Position numbers and translations under genes: made by a program. Below the pieces are notes generated by a model. It was not told the DNA's origin and did not search any database. It was given only the letters and a program-made list of their open reading frames with translations. This document shows, in pieces, positions 1 through 6,754 of a stretch of 35,901 nt of DNA. The stretch comes from Bacteroidaceae bacterium. Its GTDB lineage: Bacteria; Bacteroidota; Bacteroidia; Bacteroidales; Bacteroidaceae. The number at the start of each line of letters is the position of its first letter. Positions within the stretch are counted from its first letter, which is position 1. Location of the stretch: contig CAADWS010000161.1 in assembly GCA_900752815.1 (NCBI GenBank), positions 1 through 35,901 of the forward strand. The letters run 5' to 3'.

Positions 1-494
1 AACGGCAACCGCTGTAACAAATCAGGCTCTTTCTCCAACAACTCGTGATACCGTTCCGAGGCGACGGCTGACAACATGGAAATCAGCCGTTCCTCGGCAG
101 CAAGCAGTTCCATTTCCGCATAACGCCGTCCCCAATTGGCTATGTGCAAATCCTTCAAGAATAACTCTTTCAGTTTTTTCCTTTCCAATACATATAAGAC
201 AGAATTTTCCATCAGCTCCATTGTTTCATACCCCGGTTCGTCATTCACATATCCTTTCATGGAAACAATAGTCGCCCCTTCCTTGCCGACCCAAAAGGTA
301 ATTTCTTTCCCCTCTACCGAAGTATAGGCGCGGACAATGCCTTTCTTGATGAAAAAGATGTCTTTTTCTATCTTGCCATATTCTAACACTTGGAATCCTT
401 TTGGGTATGAGACTTCCGTCAGGCATTGCCGCAACTTGTCCAAAGACGCATCCGGCATGGCATATCTCTGGTTGATGATTTCCTTTATATCCAT
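1..494 (-). CDS. Crp/Fnr-family transcriptional regulator (3' end outside window)
   Basis: Reading the minus strand from the ATG at 494-492 gives an open frame of 164 codons that runs off the left edge. It begins MDIKEIINQRYAMP and has a cyclic-nucleotide-binding-like beta-roll (residues about 20-115, with LEYGKIEKDIFFIKKGIVRAY), then a long helix (about 120-150, with AEMELLAAEERLISML) typical of the dimer helix of Bacteroidetes Crp/Fnr regulators. The DNA-binding winged helix must lie beyond base 1. No cysteine cluster of a classical Fnr iron-sulphur sensor is visible in this part. It is divergent from an SMR-MFS efflux pair with two operator-like palindromes between them, so it probably controls them and itself; that is inference. 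Base composition is AT-richer than the chromosome right of 3075. Confidence 0.85.
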   Translation of the reverse strand, partial: MDIKEIINQRYAMPDASLDKLRQCLTEVSYPKGFQVLEYGKIEKDIFFIKKGIVRAYTSVEGKEITFWVGKEGATIVSMKGYVNDEPGYETMELMENSVLYVLERKKLKELFLKDLHIANWGRRYAEMELLAAEERLISMLSAVASERYHELLEKEPDLLQRLP

Positions 495-513
495 AAGTCA
501 TTTTGTTATGGTG

Positions 514-521
514 CAAAATTA
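514..521 (-). promoter_or_regulatory. -7 box of the Crp/Fnr gene promoter
   Basis: On the minus strand this reads TAATTTTG, a full match to the Bacteroidetes -7 consensus TAnnTTTG. It would place the transcript start about 15 nt before the ATG at 494. No TTTG box is seen at the expected -33 position. Confidence 0.5.
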
Positions 522-558
522 TAAAATAGCGCACAGAAACAGCTGCTAACGGCTGTTT

Positions 559-595
559 TTTGTCAAATGCAAAATCCGTTTTTACCAAATGTAAA
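559..595. promoter_or_regulatory. Two tandem operator-like palindromes in the divergent promoter
   Basis: TTTGTCAAATGCAAA (559-573) and TTTACCAAATGTAAA (581-595) share the pattern TTTnnCAAATGnAAA, are each imperfect palindromes, and lie exactly 22 bp apart, so on the same face of the helix. Their centres (566 and 588) fall roughly 65 and 43 bp upstream of the predicted SMR transcript start. The layout resembles paired Crp-family activator sites; the adjacent Crp/Fnr regulator is the obvious candidate binder. That assignment is inferred, not shown. Confidence 0.6.
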
Positions 596-618
596 AAAAC
601 GGTTAGAAATTACTTGCT

Positions 619-626
619 TACTTTTG
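619..626 (+). promoter_or_regulatory. -7 box of the SMR-MFS promoter
   Basis: TACTTTTG matches TAnnTTTG. No TTG/TTTG occurs at the usual -33 spacing; instead the palindrome at 581-595 occupies the region just upstream. A promoter lacking -33 with an operator in its place fits an activator-dependent promoter. The predicted leader to the ATG at 652 is about 20 nt. Confidence 0.5.
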
Positions 627-651
627 CACCCGAATTTAATAAATCATAGGT

Positions 652-978
652 ATGAATTGGATAATTTTATTTTTGGCAGGATTGTTTGAGGTAAGCCTTA
701 CATTCTGCTTGGGAAAAACGAGAGAGGCATCAGGTATTGGTTTTTATCTGTGGGGAAGCGGTTTCTTGGCTTCCACGGTATTGAGTATGGCATTACTTGC
801 CAAAGCGGTTCAGACTTTGCCTTTGGGCACGGCATACGCCATTTGGACGGGTATCGGAGCGGTCGGCACGGTCTTGATTGGGATATTCGTTTTCAAAGAG
901 CCGGCCACTCCCATACGGCTTTTCTTCCTGTTCACGCTCATTGCCTCCTTGATTGGATTGAAAGTTGTGTCATACTGA
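652..978 (+). CDS. Small multidrug resistance (SMR) family transporter, SugE/Gdx- or EmrE-like
   Basis: 108 residues, the usual SMR length, with four hydrophobic segments. The conserved membrane glutamate is Glu13 in AGLFEV, and the signature GTAYAIWTGIGAVGT (59-73) carries the Tyr62/Trp65 pair. SMR proteins work as antiparallel dimers in the inner membrane, exchanging protons for cationic substrates (quaternary ammonium compounds, or guanidinium in the Gdx branch). GLFEV and the WTGIG motif lean towards the SugE/Gdx branch, but the substrate cannot be settled from sequence alone. It is first in a likely operon with the MFS gene 12 bp downstream, divergent from a Crp/Fnr-type regulator. AT-richer than the backbone; probably cargo of the integrated element. 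Confidence 0.9.
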   Translation: MNWIILFLAGLFEVSLTFCLGKTREASGIGFYLWGSGFLASTVLSMALLAKAVQTLPLGTAYAIWTGIGAVGTVLIGIFVFKEPATPIRLFFLFTLIASLIGLKVVSY

Positions 979-985
979 AAGGAGG
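978..985 (+). promoter_or_regulatory. Strong Shine-Dalgarno before the MFS gene
   Basis: AAAGGAGG overlaps the SMR stop codon and lies 5 nt before the ATG at 991 and 8 nt before the ATG at 994, so the second ATG may be the real start. Strong Shine-Dalgarno sites are uncommon in Bacteroidetes genes, and none is obvious at most other starts in this window. Confidence 0.6.
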
Positions 986-990
986 AATAA

Positions 991-2187
991 ATGATGAAAT
1001 ATGAATTGAGAGAAAACCACGGCATTCCGGCACCTCTGCTGGCTCTGATGGCAGTCGCTACCGGGCTTTCCGTTGCCAACTGCTACTACAACCAGCCTTT
1101 GTTGGGCAGCATGGCAAAGGATTTTGGGGTAAGCGACTTTTCTGCCAGCATGTTTGCGACATTGACCCAGATAGGTTATGTAGTCGGACTTGTGTTTGTC
1201 ATTCCGCTTGGCGATTTGGTTTCACGAAAGCAGCTGATATTGACCAATTATATCATTTCATCGTGCGCATTGCTTGCCATAGCACTTGCCCCTAACATCT
1301 ATTGGGTGTGGGGCGCATCCTTGCTTGCCGGAGCATCTTCGGTTATGCCGCAGTTCTTCATCCCGTTGGTGTCTTTCCATTCAGCACCAGCACACAAGGT
1401 ACGCAACGTGGGGATTATACAGTCCTGTCTGCTCATAGGCATTCTTGGCTCACGGGTGTTAAGTGGTTTCCTGGCTGATATGTGGGGATGGCGTTCCGTC
1501 TATTTTGTGGCTTGTGTGTTTATGCTCGGATGCTTTCTTATGATTTACAAGATGCTTCCCGTTCTGCCTGCTCGTTCACGTGAAAATTATGCGGGTCTGA
1601 TGAAATCCCTGTTGCACCTGTTATCCCAATATCCGTACTTGCGTATCGCTTCTTTGAGGGCGGCGTTGGCTTATGGCTCGTTCTTCGCTTTATGGAGTTG
1701 TCTTGCTTTCCGAATGAAGCAAGAGCCTTTCTTCGCGAGTGACGATATTATCGGCGCACTCGGTTTGTGCGGACTGGCAGGTGCATCCACGGTGGTTTTC
1801 ATCAGCGGCTATATCCAAAAGTATGGCGCAAGGTTTTTCTCTATTGTCGGAGGATGTGTGGTATTGGCTGCATGGTTCTTGGCATTTTGGGGGAATTCCA
1901 GCTATGTGTGGATGATAGTCGCTATCCTGTTGATTGATGCAGGAATGCAATGCATCCATCTGTCCAATCAGACCAGCGTGGTCGCCCTCGATGCATCCGC
2001 CATCAACCGGGTCAATACCGTTTATATGACCATTTACTTCTTGGGCGGTTCTGCCGGAACTTTTGTCTCAGGCTTGTCTTGGGAGCATTTCAGTTGGACG
2101 GGTGTAGTATGCACGGGAATATTTTTCATAGTGGCTTCTCTCCTTGTCAATTGCTCAAAACAAAAAGTTGATCCGGCTGGAATGTAA
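991..2187 (+). CDS. MFS (major facilitator superfamily) transporter, drug-efflux-like
   Basis: 398 residues with about 12 hydrophobic segments, the standard MFS layout. The N-terminal helix VANCYYNQPLL and the loop 2-3 motif GDLVSRKQ (a variant of the G-x3-D-R-x-G-R motif) are typical of bacterial efflux MFS_1 proteins. It should act in the inner membrane as a proton-driven exporter; the substrate is unknown. ATG codons at 991 and 994 are both possible; spacing from the Shine-Dalgarno favours 994. It follows the SMR gene by 12 bp and precedes a phosphatase-like gene by 30 bp, suggesting one transcript. Composition matches the AT-rich island. Confidence 0.88.
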   Translation: MMKYELRENHGIPAPLLALMAVATGLSVANCYYNQPLLGSMAKDFGVSDFSASMFATLTQIGYVVGLVFVIPLGDLVSRKQLILTNYIISSCALLAIALAPNIYWVWGASLLAGASSVMPQFFIPLVSFHSAPAHKVRNVGIIQSCLLIGILGSRVLSGFLADMWGWRSVYFVACVFMLGCFLMIYKMLPVLPARSRENYAGLMKSLLHLLSQYPYLRIASLRAALAYGSFFALWSCLAFRMKQEPFFASDDIIGALGLCGLAGASTVVFISGYIQKYGARFFSIVGGCVVLAAWFLAFWGNSSYVWMIVAILLIDAGMQCIHLSNQTSVVALDASAINRVNTVYMTIYFLGGSAGTFVSGLSWEHFSWTGVVCTGIFFIVASLLVNCSKQKVDPAGM

Positions 2188-2217
2188 CATATTCATTTTA
2201 TAAATAAATTTGCTCCA

Positions 2218-2664
2218 ATGAAAATCGTATTTGTGTGTACTGGTAATGCAAGCCGCTCGGCAGTTGCCGAGGTCATTTTGAGAAAAATGATTCAAGAAAA
2301 GAATCTTGAGGACATTGAGGTGTCGTCATGTGGAACAGATGTTCCATACGGACAAGAACGTGAAGGAATCATGTGTCAAATAGCGGCGGAGCATGGATAT
2401 TCGATGGGTGGTAAGGCTGTGATGATAACTGCGGAATTGGTTAATGCAGCAGACCGAATCATTGTTATGACAAGGCAACATAAGACCGAAGTGATACGGT
2501 TATTGGATCCATCACATTGGAATTGTATCGCATTATTTAACGACATTTGTTTCGGAGAATCTTCAGACCTCCCGGATCCTCACTATCAGTCAGCACAGGT
2601 ATATTACACATGCTTCAATACCATCGAGAAAGGATGTAGGGAGATAGTCAGGAAATTGAAATAA
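2218..2664 (+). CDS. Low-molecular-weight protein-tyrosine phosphatase / ArsC-like protein
   Basis: 148 residues beginning MKIVFVCTGNASRSAVAE. The phosphatase loop C-x5-R is Cys7-TGNAS-Arg13 and the general-acid motif is Asp120-Pro121, so all catalytic elements of the LMW-PTP fold are present. The same fold serves as tyrosine phosphatase (Wzb/Etp) and as thioredoxin-linked arsenate reductase. Extra cysteines at 38, 53, 103, 111, 132 and 140 leave the arsenate option open, but no spacing I can see proves it. It lies 30 bp after the MFS gene. Together with two exporters this could be a toxic-compound resistance cassette. AT-rich like the rest of the island. Confidence 0.82.
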   Translation: MKIVFVCTGNASRSAVAEVILRKMIQEKNLEDIEVSSCGTDVPYGQEREGIMCQIAAEHGYSMGGKAVMITAELVNAADRIIVMTRQHKTEVIRLLDPSHWNCIALFNDICFGESSDLPDPHYQSAQVYYTCFNTIEKGCREIVRKLK

Positions 2665-2870
2665 TCGAACCCTTGTCACCATCTTTAAGTTGTTTTCCGG
2701 GAGTTAATGTACCCGGCTTGTTTCTTGGACTGTATATAATATTGATTTTCAGCAGTAGTAAGAAATTCCTCGACAAGTTATTGCGGTCTTATCTTATCCC
2801 TTACACGAATAATCGCAGCGATTTATTAAAAAGCCAGATTTAGCCACTCTCTCTATTTAAAAATCTATAA
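2665..2870. other. AT-rich non-coding stretch at the island end
   Basis: I find no convincing gene on either strand between the phosphatase-like gene and the repeat cluster at 2871. The stretch is clearly AT-richer than the sequence right of the tRNA. Confidence 0.5.
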
Positions 2871-2948
2871 AAACTCTCTGTAATTTCATGGAATTACAGA
2901 AGGTCACTATTACAGAGTTTCGCTTCAAAAAGGTCACCTGAAGGTCAC
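2871..2948. repeat. Cluster of direct and inverted repeats next to the tRNA (possible recombinase/excisionase sites)
   Basis: Three copies of AAGGTCAC start at 2900, 2930 and 2941 (spacings 30 and 11 bp, near whole helical turns). A perfect 9-bp inverted repeat TCTGTAATT / AATTACAGA lies at 2877-2900, and a third related half ATTACAGAGTTT at 2909-2920 mirrors AAACTCTCTGTAAT. Short phased repeats of this kind flank the attachment sites of tyrosine-recombinase elements, where arm-type integrase or excisionase proteins bind. The repeats are seen; their role is inferred. Confidence 0.5.
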
Positions 2949-2961
2949 TGTATAAAAGAAA

Positions 2962-2989
2962 AAGCACTTGCGATTTCTCGTAAGTGCTT
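2962..2989 (-). terminator. Rho-independent terminator following the tRNA
   Basis: A 12-bp stem (2962-2973 with 2978-2989, one G-T wobble) and a TTTC/GAAA loop. On the minus strand it is followed by TTTTTCTTTT, so it terminates transcription coming from the tRNA 11 nt upstream. Confidence 0.75.
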
Positions 2990-3000
2990 GATTCTTAACG

Positions 3001-3074
3001 TGGACCAGCCAGGGCTTGAACCTGGGACCTCCAGATTATGAGTCTGTTGCTCTAACCAACTGAGCTACAAGTCC
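3001..3074 (-). tRNA. tRNA with CAU anticodon (elongator Met, or Ile2)
   Basis: Read on the minus strand, 74 nt fold as a cloverleaf: acceptor GGACTTG, D-arm GCTC/GAGC, anticodon loop CTCATAA with CAT at 3040-3038, T-arm CCAGG-TTCAAGC-CCTGG, discriminator A. CCA is not encoded. CAU can be elongator Met or lysidine-modified Ile2; initiator Met is unlikely because the anticodon stem lacks the three G-C pairs. Two stem positions do not pair (U6-U67 in the acceptor, A27-G43 in the anticodon stem). Its 3' end coincides with the change from AT-rich to GC-rich sequence, as expected for a tRNA used as an integration site. Confidence 0.9.
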
Positions 3075-3286
3075 GGCGGAATTCTTTTTTATTCCGATGC
3101 AAAAATACGTCTTTTTTGCATATCAGCCAAAAAAATGGGGAGAAAAATGCGGGAGAAGGGCGGAGGGCGCGTTGGGAGCGCTTGCGGGAAAGATGGGCGT
3201 GGAGATGCCGGCGCCGGCTTCCTGCCGGAGATGGCGGGCGGAGAGCCGGGGAGGCGGAACGGGCGGACTTTGCGGCGGCGTGGAGG

Positions 3287-4114
3287 TCAGGAAACCGGTG
3301 TGCGGCGGAAAAACTTCAGGAAGAAAAGAATCTGATAGTCAATGGCGTTGTTCCAGTAGCTGACGTTGTGCTGTCCCGGCCGCAGGATGAAGTCGTGGTC
3401 GATTTTTCGGGCCAGGAGGGCCTGGTGCACGGCTTTGTTCACTTCCAGGAAGAAATCGCCGAGTCCGCAGTCGATGATGATGGCCAGGTCGCCGTTTTCG
3501 ATTTTTCCCAGCTGGTTGATGACGGTGTGCTCGTCCCATACTTCGGGATGACGGCTGCGCTCGCCCAGGTATTTTTTCATGTTCCAGCTGTCGGGGAAGG
3601 GGCGGATGTCGAGTCCGCCGCTCATGCTGCCGCAGGCGCCGAAGACGTCCTTGTGGCGGATGGCCAGCCAGAGGGCACCGTGCCCGCCCATGCTGAGTCC
3701 GGCTATGGCGCGGTGGTTGCGGTCGGGGCAGGTGGGGTAGAGGCTGTCAATGTGGTGCACGAGTTCCTTGGCCACAAAGGTTTCGTAGCGCGAACTTTTG
3801 ATGACGGGGCTGTCCCAGTACCAGCTGTCGGCGCCGTCGGGGCACACAATGATGAGGCCCTCGCGGTCGGCCGTTTGCGGCAGACTGGGCTGGATGATGC
3901 TCCACGACTTGAAGTTGCCGCCGTGTCCGTGGAGCAGATAGAGCACAGGGCAGCGCGGGGCTTCGGCCGCTCTGTCGGGGCGGATGACGAGTACGCTGAT
4001 GTGCTTGTCCATGCCGGGACTGTAGACGGCCAGTGTGTCGGTGTGGGCGGCTTGTGCGCGGGGCGTCAGCAGGAGAAAGAGGGTGCAGAGGAGAGTGAGT
4101 GCCAGTGGTTTCAT
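3287..4114 (-). CDS. Secreted alpha/beta-hydrolase esterase (esterase D / EstA-like)
   Basis: 275 residues. Residues 1-22 form a signal peptide ending ARAQA, so the enzyme is probably periplasmic or secreted. The oxyanion-hole motif YLLHGHGG (59-66) and nucleophile elbow G-L-Ser141-M-G give the esterase D fold; Asp220 (CGLGD) and His249 (PGQHN) fit as the rest of the triad. Relatives include S-formylglutathione hydrolase, tributyrin esterases and feruloyl/acetyl-xylan esterases; in Bacteroidales such genes often remove acyl groups from dietary glycans, but the substrate here is not determined. It lies 85 bp downstream of trhA on the same strand and may share its transcript. Confidence 0.85.
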   Translation of the reverse strand: MKPLALTLLCTLFLLLTPRAQAAHTDTLAVYSPGMDKHISVLVIRPDRAAEAPRCPVLYLLHGHGGNFKSWSIIQPSLPQTADREGLIIVCPDGADSWYWDSPVIKSSRYETFVAKELVHHIDSLYPTCPDRNHRAIAGLSMGGHGALWLAIRHKDVFGACGSMSGGLDIRPFPDSWNMKKYLGERSRHPEVWDEHTVINQLGKIENGDLAIIIDCGLGDFFLEVNKAVHQALLARKIDHDFILRPGQHNVSYWNNAIDYQILFFLKFFRRTPVS

Positions 4115-4199
4115 GTATTTTTCTTTTGGGGTTTAAGGGTGGCCGCGGAGGGGTAAAACCGAGGGAAGCCGGCCGGTGCGAAAGGGCGGCCGGTGCGGG

Positions 4200-4835
4200 T
4201 CAGGCCAGAATGCTGAGCACGGCTGCCCAGTGGCTCACGGCACCGGCGAGCACGCAGAGGTGCCAGATGCCGTGGAAGTAGGGCCGGTGGTCGTGGGCAA
4301 AGAAGTAGGTGCCGCCGGTATAGAAAAGCCCTTCGGCCAGAATGAGCAGCAGGGAGGTGGAGGTGAGGTTCCGGCAGACGGGCACGGCGATGAAGACGAC
4401 CGACCATCCCATGAGCAGATAGAGCAGGAGGGAAAGGCGTGGATATTTGCCGATGGCGACAATCTTGTAGCAGGCGCCGGCAATCACGGCCGCCCACAGC
4501 AGACCGAATACGGTCCAGCCCAGGGCACCGCCCACCACGCCGATGCAGATGGGGGTGTAGGAGGCGGCTATCATGACGTAGATGCCGATGTGGTCGAAGA
4601 TGCGGAGCCAGTGCTTCCCCTTGCCGGGGAGCCACCAGTGGTAGAGGGTGCTGGCGGCAAACATGAGCAGCATGCCGCTGGTGAAGAAGGTGACTCCGAA
4701 GGCATGCTGCCAGCCGGCACGATAGCCCAGCCGGAGAATGATCCAGGCCATTCCCAGGGTGAAGGCCACGCCACCCAGGTGGGTCAGCGTGTTGAAGATT
4801 TCTTCGCCGGAGCGTTTTGCGATAGCTGTTGACAT
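4200..4835 (-). CDS. trhA: TrhA / hemolysin III (PAQR-like) membrane protein
   Basis: 211 residues with about seven hydrophobic segments. The N-terminal signature GEEIFNTLTH (10-19) and the C-terminal histidine cluster (HDHRPYFHGIWH, then SHW) are the conserved metal-binding positions of the hemolysin III/PAQR family. The family sits in the inner membrane; E. coli TrhA (YqfA) is linked to membrane-energy and lipid homeostasis, and the cytolytic label is historical. The start ATG at 4835-4833 is only a few bases from a perfect -7 box (4850-4843), so the mRNA is probably leaderless or nearly so; no later Met would retain the conserved N-terminal motif. Confidence 0.88.
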   Translation of the reverse strand: MSTAIAKRSGEEIFNTLTHLGGVAFTLGMAWIILRLGYRAGWQHAFGVTFFTSGMLLMFAASTLYHWWLPGKGKHWLRIFDHIGIYVMIAASYTPICIGVVGGALGWTVFGLLWAAVIAGACYKIVAIGKYPRLSLLLYLLMGWSVVFIAVPVCRNLTSTSLLLILAEGLFYTGGTYFFAHDHRPYFHGIWHLCVLAGAVSHWAAVLSILA

Positions 4836-4842
4836 GACAGGG

Positions 4843-4850
4843 CAAAGATA
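4843..4850 (-). promoter_or_regulatory. -7 box of the trhA promoter
   Basis: TATCTTTG on the minus strand, a full match to TAnnTTTG, ending 7 nt before the trhA ATG. No -33 TTG is evident. It implies a leader of roughly 0-3 nt. Confidence 0.6.
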
Positions 4851-5294
4851 CGGATTTGCGGGCAGCCCGTGCTTTTTTTCTGCTGGAAAAATTGTGTTTT
4901 TTTACCGCAGTGCGAAGCCGGGGTAAGCAAAGGACCGGCAGCGGGCGGAGAGGGCCGGAACGGGGAGGAAGATTTATGAAAGTTTAACTTGCAGTGCCGG
5001 TGCTGGCCCGTTGTGAACGGACCGCCGGGCGGCCGGGAGGAACACTTCGGGCGAGGGTGAAAACTGTCGGGCCGACAGAAATTCGGCCGGGCCGGACCGG
5101 ATTTTCTGTTCCGCCGACTGTTTTTGCCCGAAAAGGCCGAAAAAAGGCGGAAAACGCGCCGCGTGGCTTCCGTCTTCCGCCTGGTAATACAAAGATAACA
5201 CATTTTCGGGCGGAATCCAAATTCGTGTTATGAATCATTAACTTTTGAAAAACGGAAGAAACAGCCCGTTGTGGGGTGAAAGTCGGCCTTTTGC
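4851..5294. other. Divergent intergenic region trhA/ung without a recognisable gene
   Basis: Open frames here lack any family resemblance. A short perfect hairpin CTGTCGG-G-CCGACAG lies at 5064-5078, followed by GC-rich sequence rich in GGCCG runs. No known RNA family is recognised. Confidence 0.4.
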
Positions 5295-5325
5295 TTTGTG
5301 CTCCGCTCCGCATGTGCTATCTTTG
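5295..5325 (+). promoter_or_regulatory. ung promoter (-33 TTTG, -7 TATCTTTG)
   Basis: TTTG at 5295-5298, 19 bp spacer, TATCTTTG at 5318-5325: a full Bacteroidetes consensus promoter. The transcript would begin near 5331, which excludes the upstream in-frame ATG at 5298 and supports the ung start at 5346. Confidence 0.75.
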
Positions 5326-5345
5326 CGGTATCAATCCTTGACAAG

Positions 5346-6008
5346 ATGCAGGTAAAAATCGAACCTTCGTGGGCAGCCCGGCTGCAGGGCGAGTTTGACG
5401 AGCCCTATTTCCGTGAACTGACCGACTTTGTGCGGGCCGAATATCAGAGCGGTCCGTGCTATCCGCCGGCCGGCAAGATATTCAATGCCTTCAATCTGTG
5501 CCCGTTCGACCGCGTGAAGGTGGTCATTGTGGGGCAGGACCCCTATCATGAGCCCGGTCAGGCCGAGGGGCTTTGCTTCTCCGTGGCCGACGGTGTGGCG
5601 TTTCCGCCGTCGCTGCAGAACATCTTCAAGGAAATACACGACGACCTGGGGCGGCCGGTGCCGGCCTCGGGAAGTCTGCGCCGCTGGGCGGAGCAAGGCG
5701 TGCTGCTGCTCAACGCCACGCTGACGGTGCGCGCCCACCGGGCCGGTTCGCACCAGGGCCGGGGATGGGAGCGCTTCACCGATGCCGTCATCGCGCGTCT
5801 GGCCCAGGAGCGCGAGCATCTGGTGTTTATCCTCTGGGGCAGCTATGCGCAGAAAAAAGGGGCTGTGGTCGACCGTCGCCGCCACCTGGTGCTGACTTCG
5901 GCCCATCCGTCGCCCCTCTCGGCCTATCGCGGCTTTTTCGGCAACCACCATTTCACGCTGGCCAACGACTATCTCGTCAGCCACGGGCAGGAGGCCGTGG
6001 TGTGGTAG
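5346..6008 (+). CDS. ung: Uracil-DNA glycosylase, family 1
   Basis: 220 residues from ATG 5346. The water-activating loop GQDPYH (63-68, catalytic Asp65) and the C-terminal minor-groove loop HPSPLS (187-192, catalytic His187) are intact, and length matches family 1 enzymes. It removes uracil from DNA to start base-excision repair in the cytoplasm. The start is set by the promoter at 5295-5325. DUF3109 follows after 49 bp and may be co-transcribed. Confidence 0.97.
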   Translation: MQVKIEPSWAARLQGEFDEPYFRELTDFVRAEYQSGPCYPPAGKIFNAFNLCPFDRVKVVIVGQDPYHEPGQAEGLCFSVADGVAFPPSLQNIFKEIHDDLGRPVPASGSLRRWAEQGVLLLNATLTVRAHRAGSHQGRGWERFTDAVIARLAQEREHLVFILWGSYAQKKGAVVDRRRHLVLTSAHPSPLSAYRGFFGNHHFTLANDYLVSHGQEAVVW

Positions 6009-6057
6009 CCCCGGGGAAAGGCGGAGGCCCTCAAGTGTAATTCCAAATCCTATCGAT

Positions 6058-6693
6058 ATGTCTGAACCAACCGAACCGTCGCGCGAACTCTCGCGCCTGA
6101 TTCTGCAGGTGGGCGATGTGTTGCTGTCGCCCGAAATTCTGACCGAATGCTTCTGCTGCGACCTGGAGGCCTGCGGCGGCATCTGCTGCGTGGAGGGCGA
6201 CGCCGGTGCGCCGCTCCTGCCCGAGGAAGTGGGCGAGCTGGAAAACGTGCTTGATGCCGTGTGGAGCGACCTGAGCGCTTCGGCCCAGAGCATCATCGAC
6301 CGAAAGGGAGTGGCCTGTGTCGACGAAGAGGGCGACCTGGTGACGAACATCGTCAACGGCAAGGACTGTGTCTTTACCTGCTATTCGCCCGACGGCTGCT
6401 GCTACTGTGCGGCCGAAAAGGCGTTTCGCGAGGGACGCACCCGCTGGCCGAAACCCATTTCCTGCTATTTGTATCCCATCCGTGAGAAGCGTTTTGCAGG
6501 AGGGGTGGTGGCGCTCAACTATCACCGCTGGGCCGTGTGTGAGGCCGCGGTGAAGAAGGGGCGCGAACTGCAGTTGCCCGTCTACCGCTTCCTGCGCGAC
6601 CCGCTCATCCGCCGCTTCGGCGAGGCATGGTATGCCGAACTGGAGCAACTGGTGGAACAGCTCAAGGCCGACGGCTATCTGCCCCGCAACTGA
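6058..6693 (+). CDS. DUF3109 family protein (cysteine-rich, function unknown)
   Basis: 211 residues. It has cysteine clusters near the N terminus (CFCCDLEACGGICC, about 32-45) and mid-protein (CVFTCYSPDGCCYC, about 104-117), with another conserved-looking cysteine in PISCYLYPIR. This arrangement recalls YkgJ-type zinc or iron-sulphur cysteine proteins and is typical of DUF3109, common in Bacteroidetes. No signal peptide, so probably cytoplasmic. It follows ung by 49 bp. The biochemical role is not known, and neighbourhood alone is not enough to place it in DNA repair. Confidence 0.8.
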   Translation: MSEPTEPSRELSRLILQVGDVLLSPEILTECFCCDLEACGGICCVEGDAGAPLLPEEVGELENVLDAVWSDLSASAQSIIDRKGVACVDEEGDLVTNIVNGKDCVFTCYSPDGCCYCAAEKAFREGRTRWPKPISCYLYPIREKRFAGGVVALNYHRWAVCEAAVKKGRELQLPVYRFLRDPLIRRFGEAWYAELEQLVEQLKADGYLPRN

Positions 6694-6754
6694 GCTTTAT
6701 CCGGCCGACTGACACTTATCTGATTTTATTATTCATATCCCAACCTTAAAGTAA

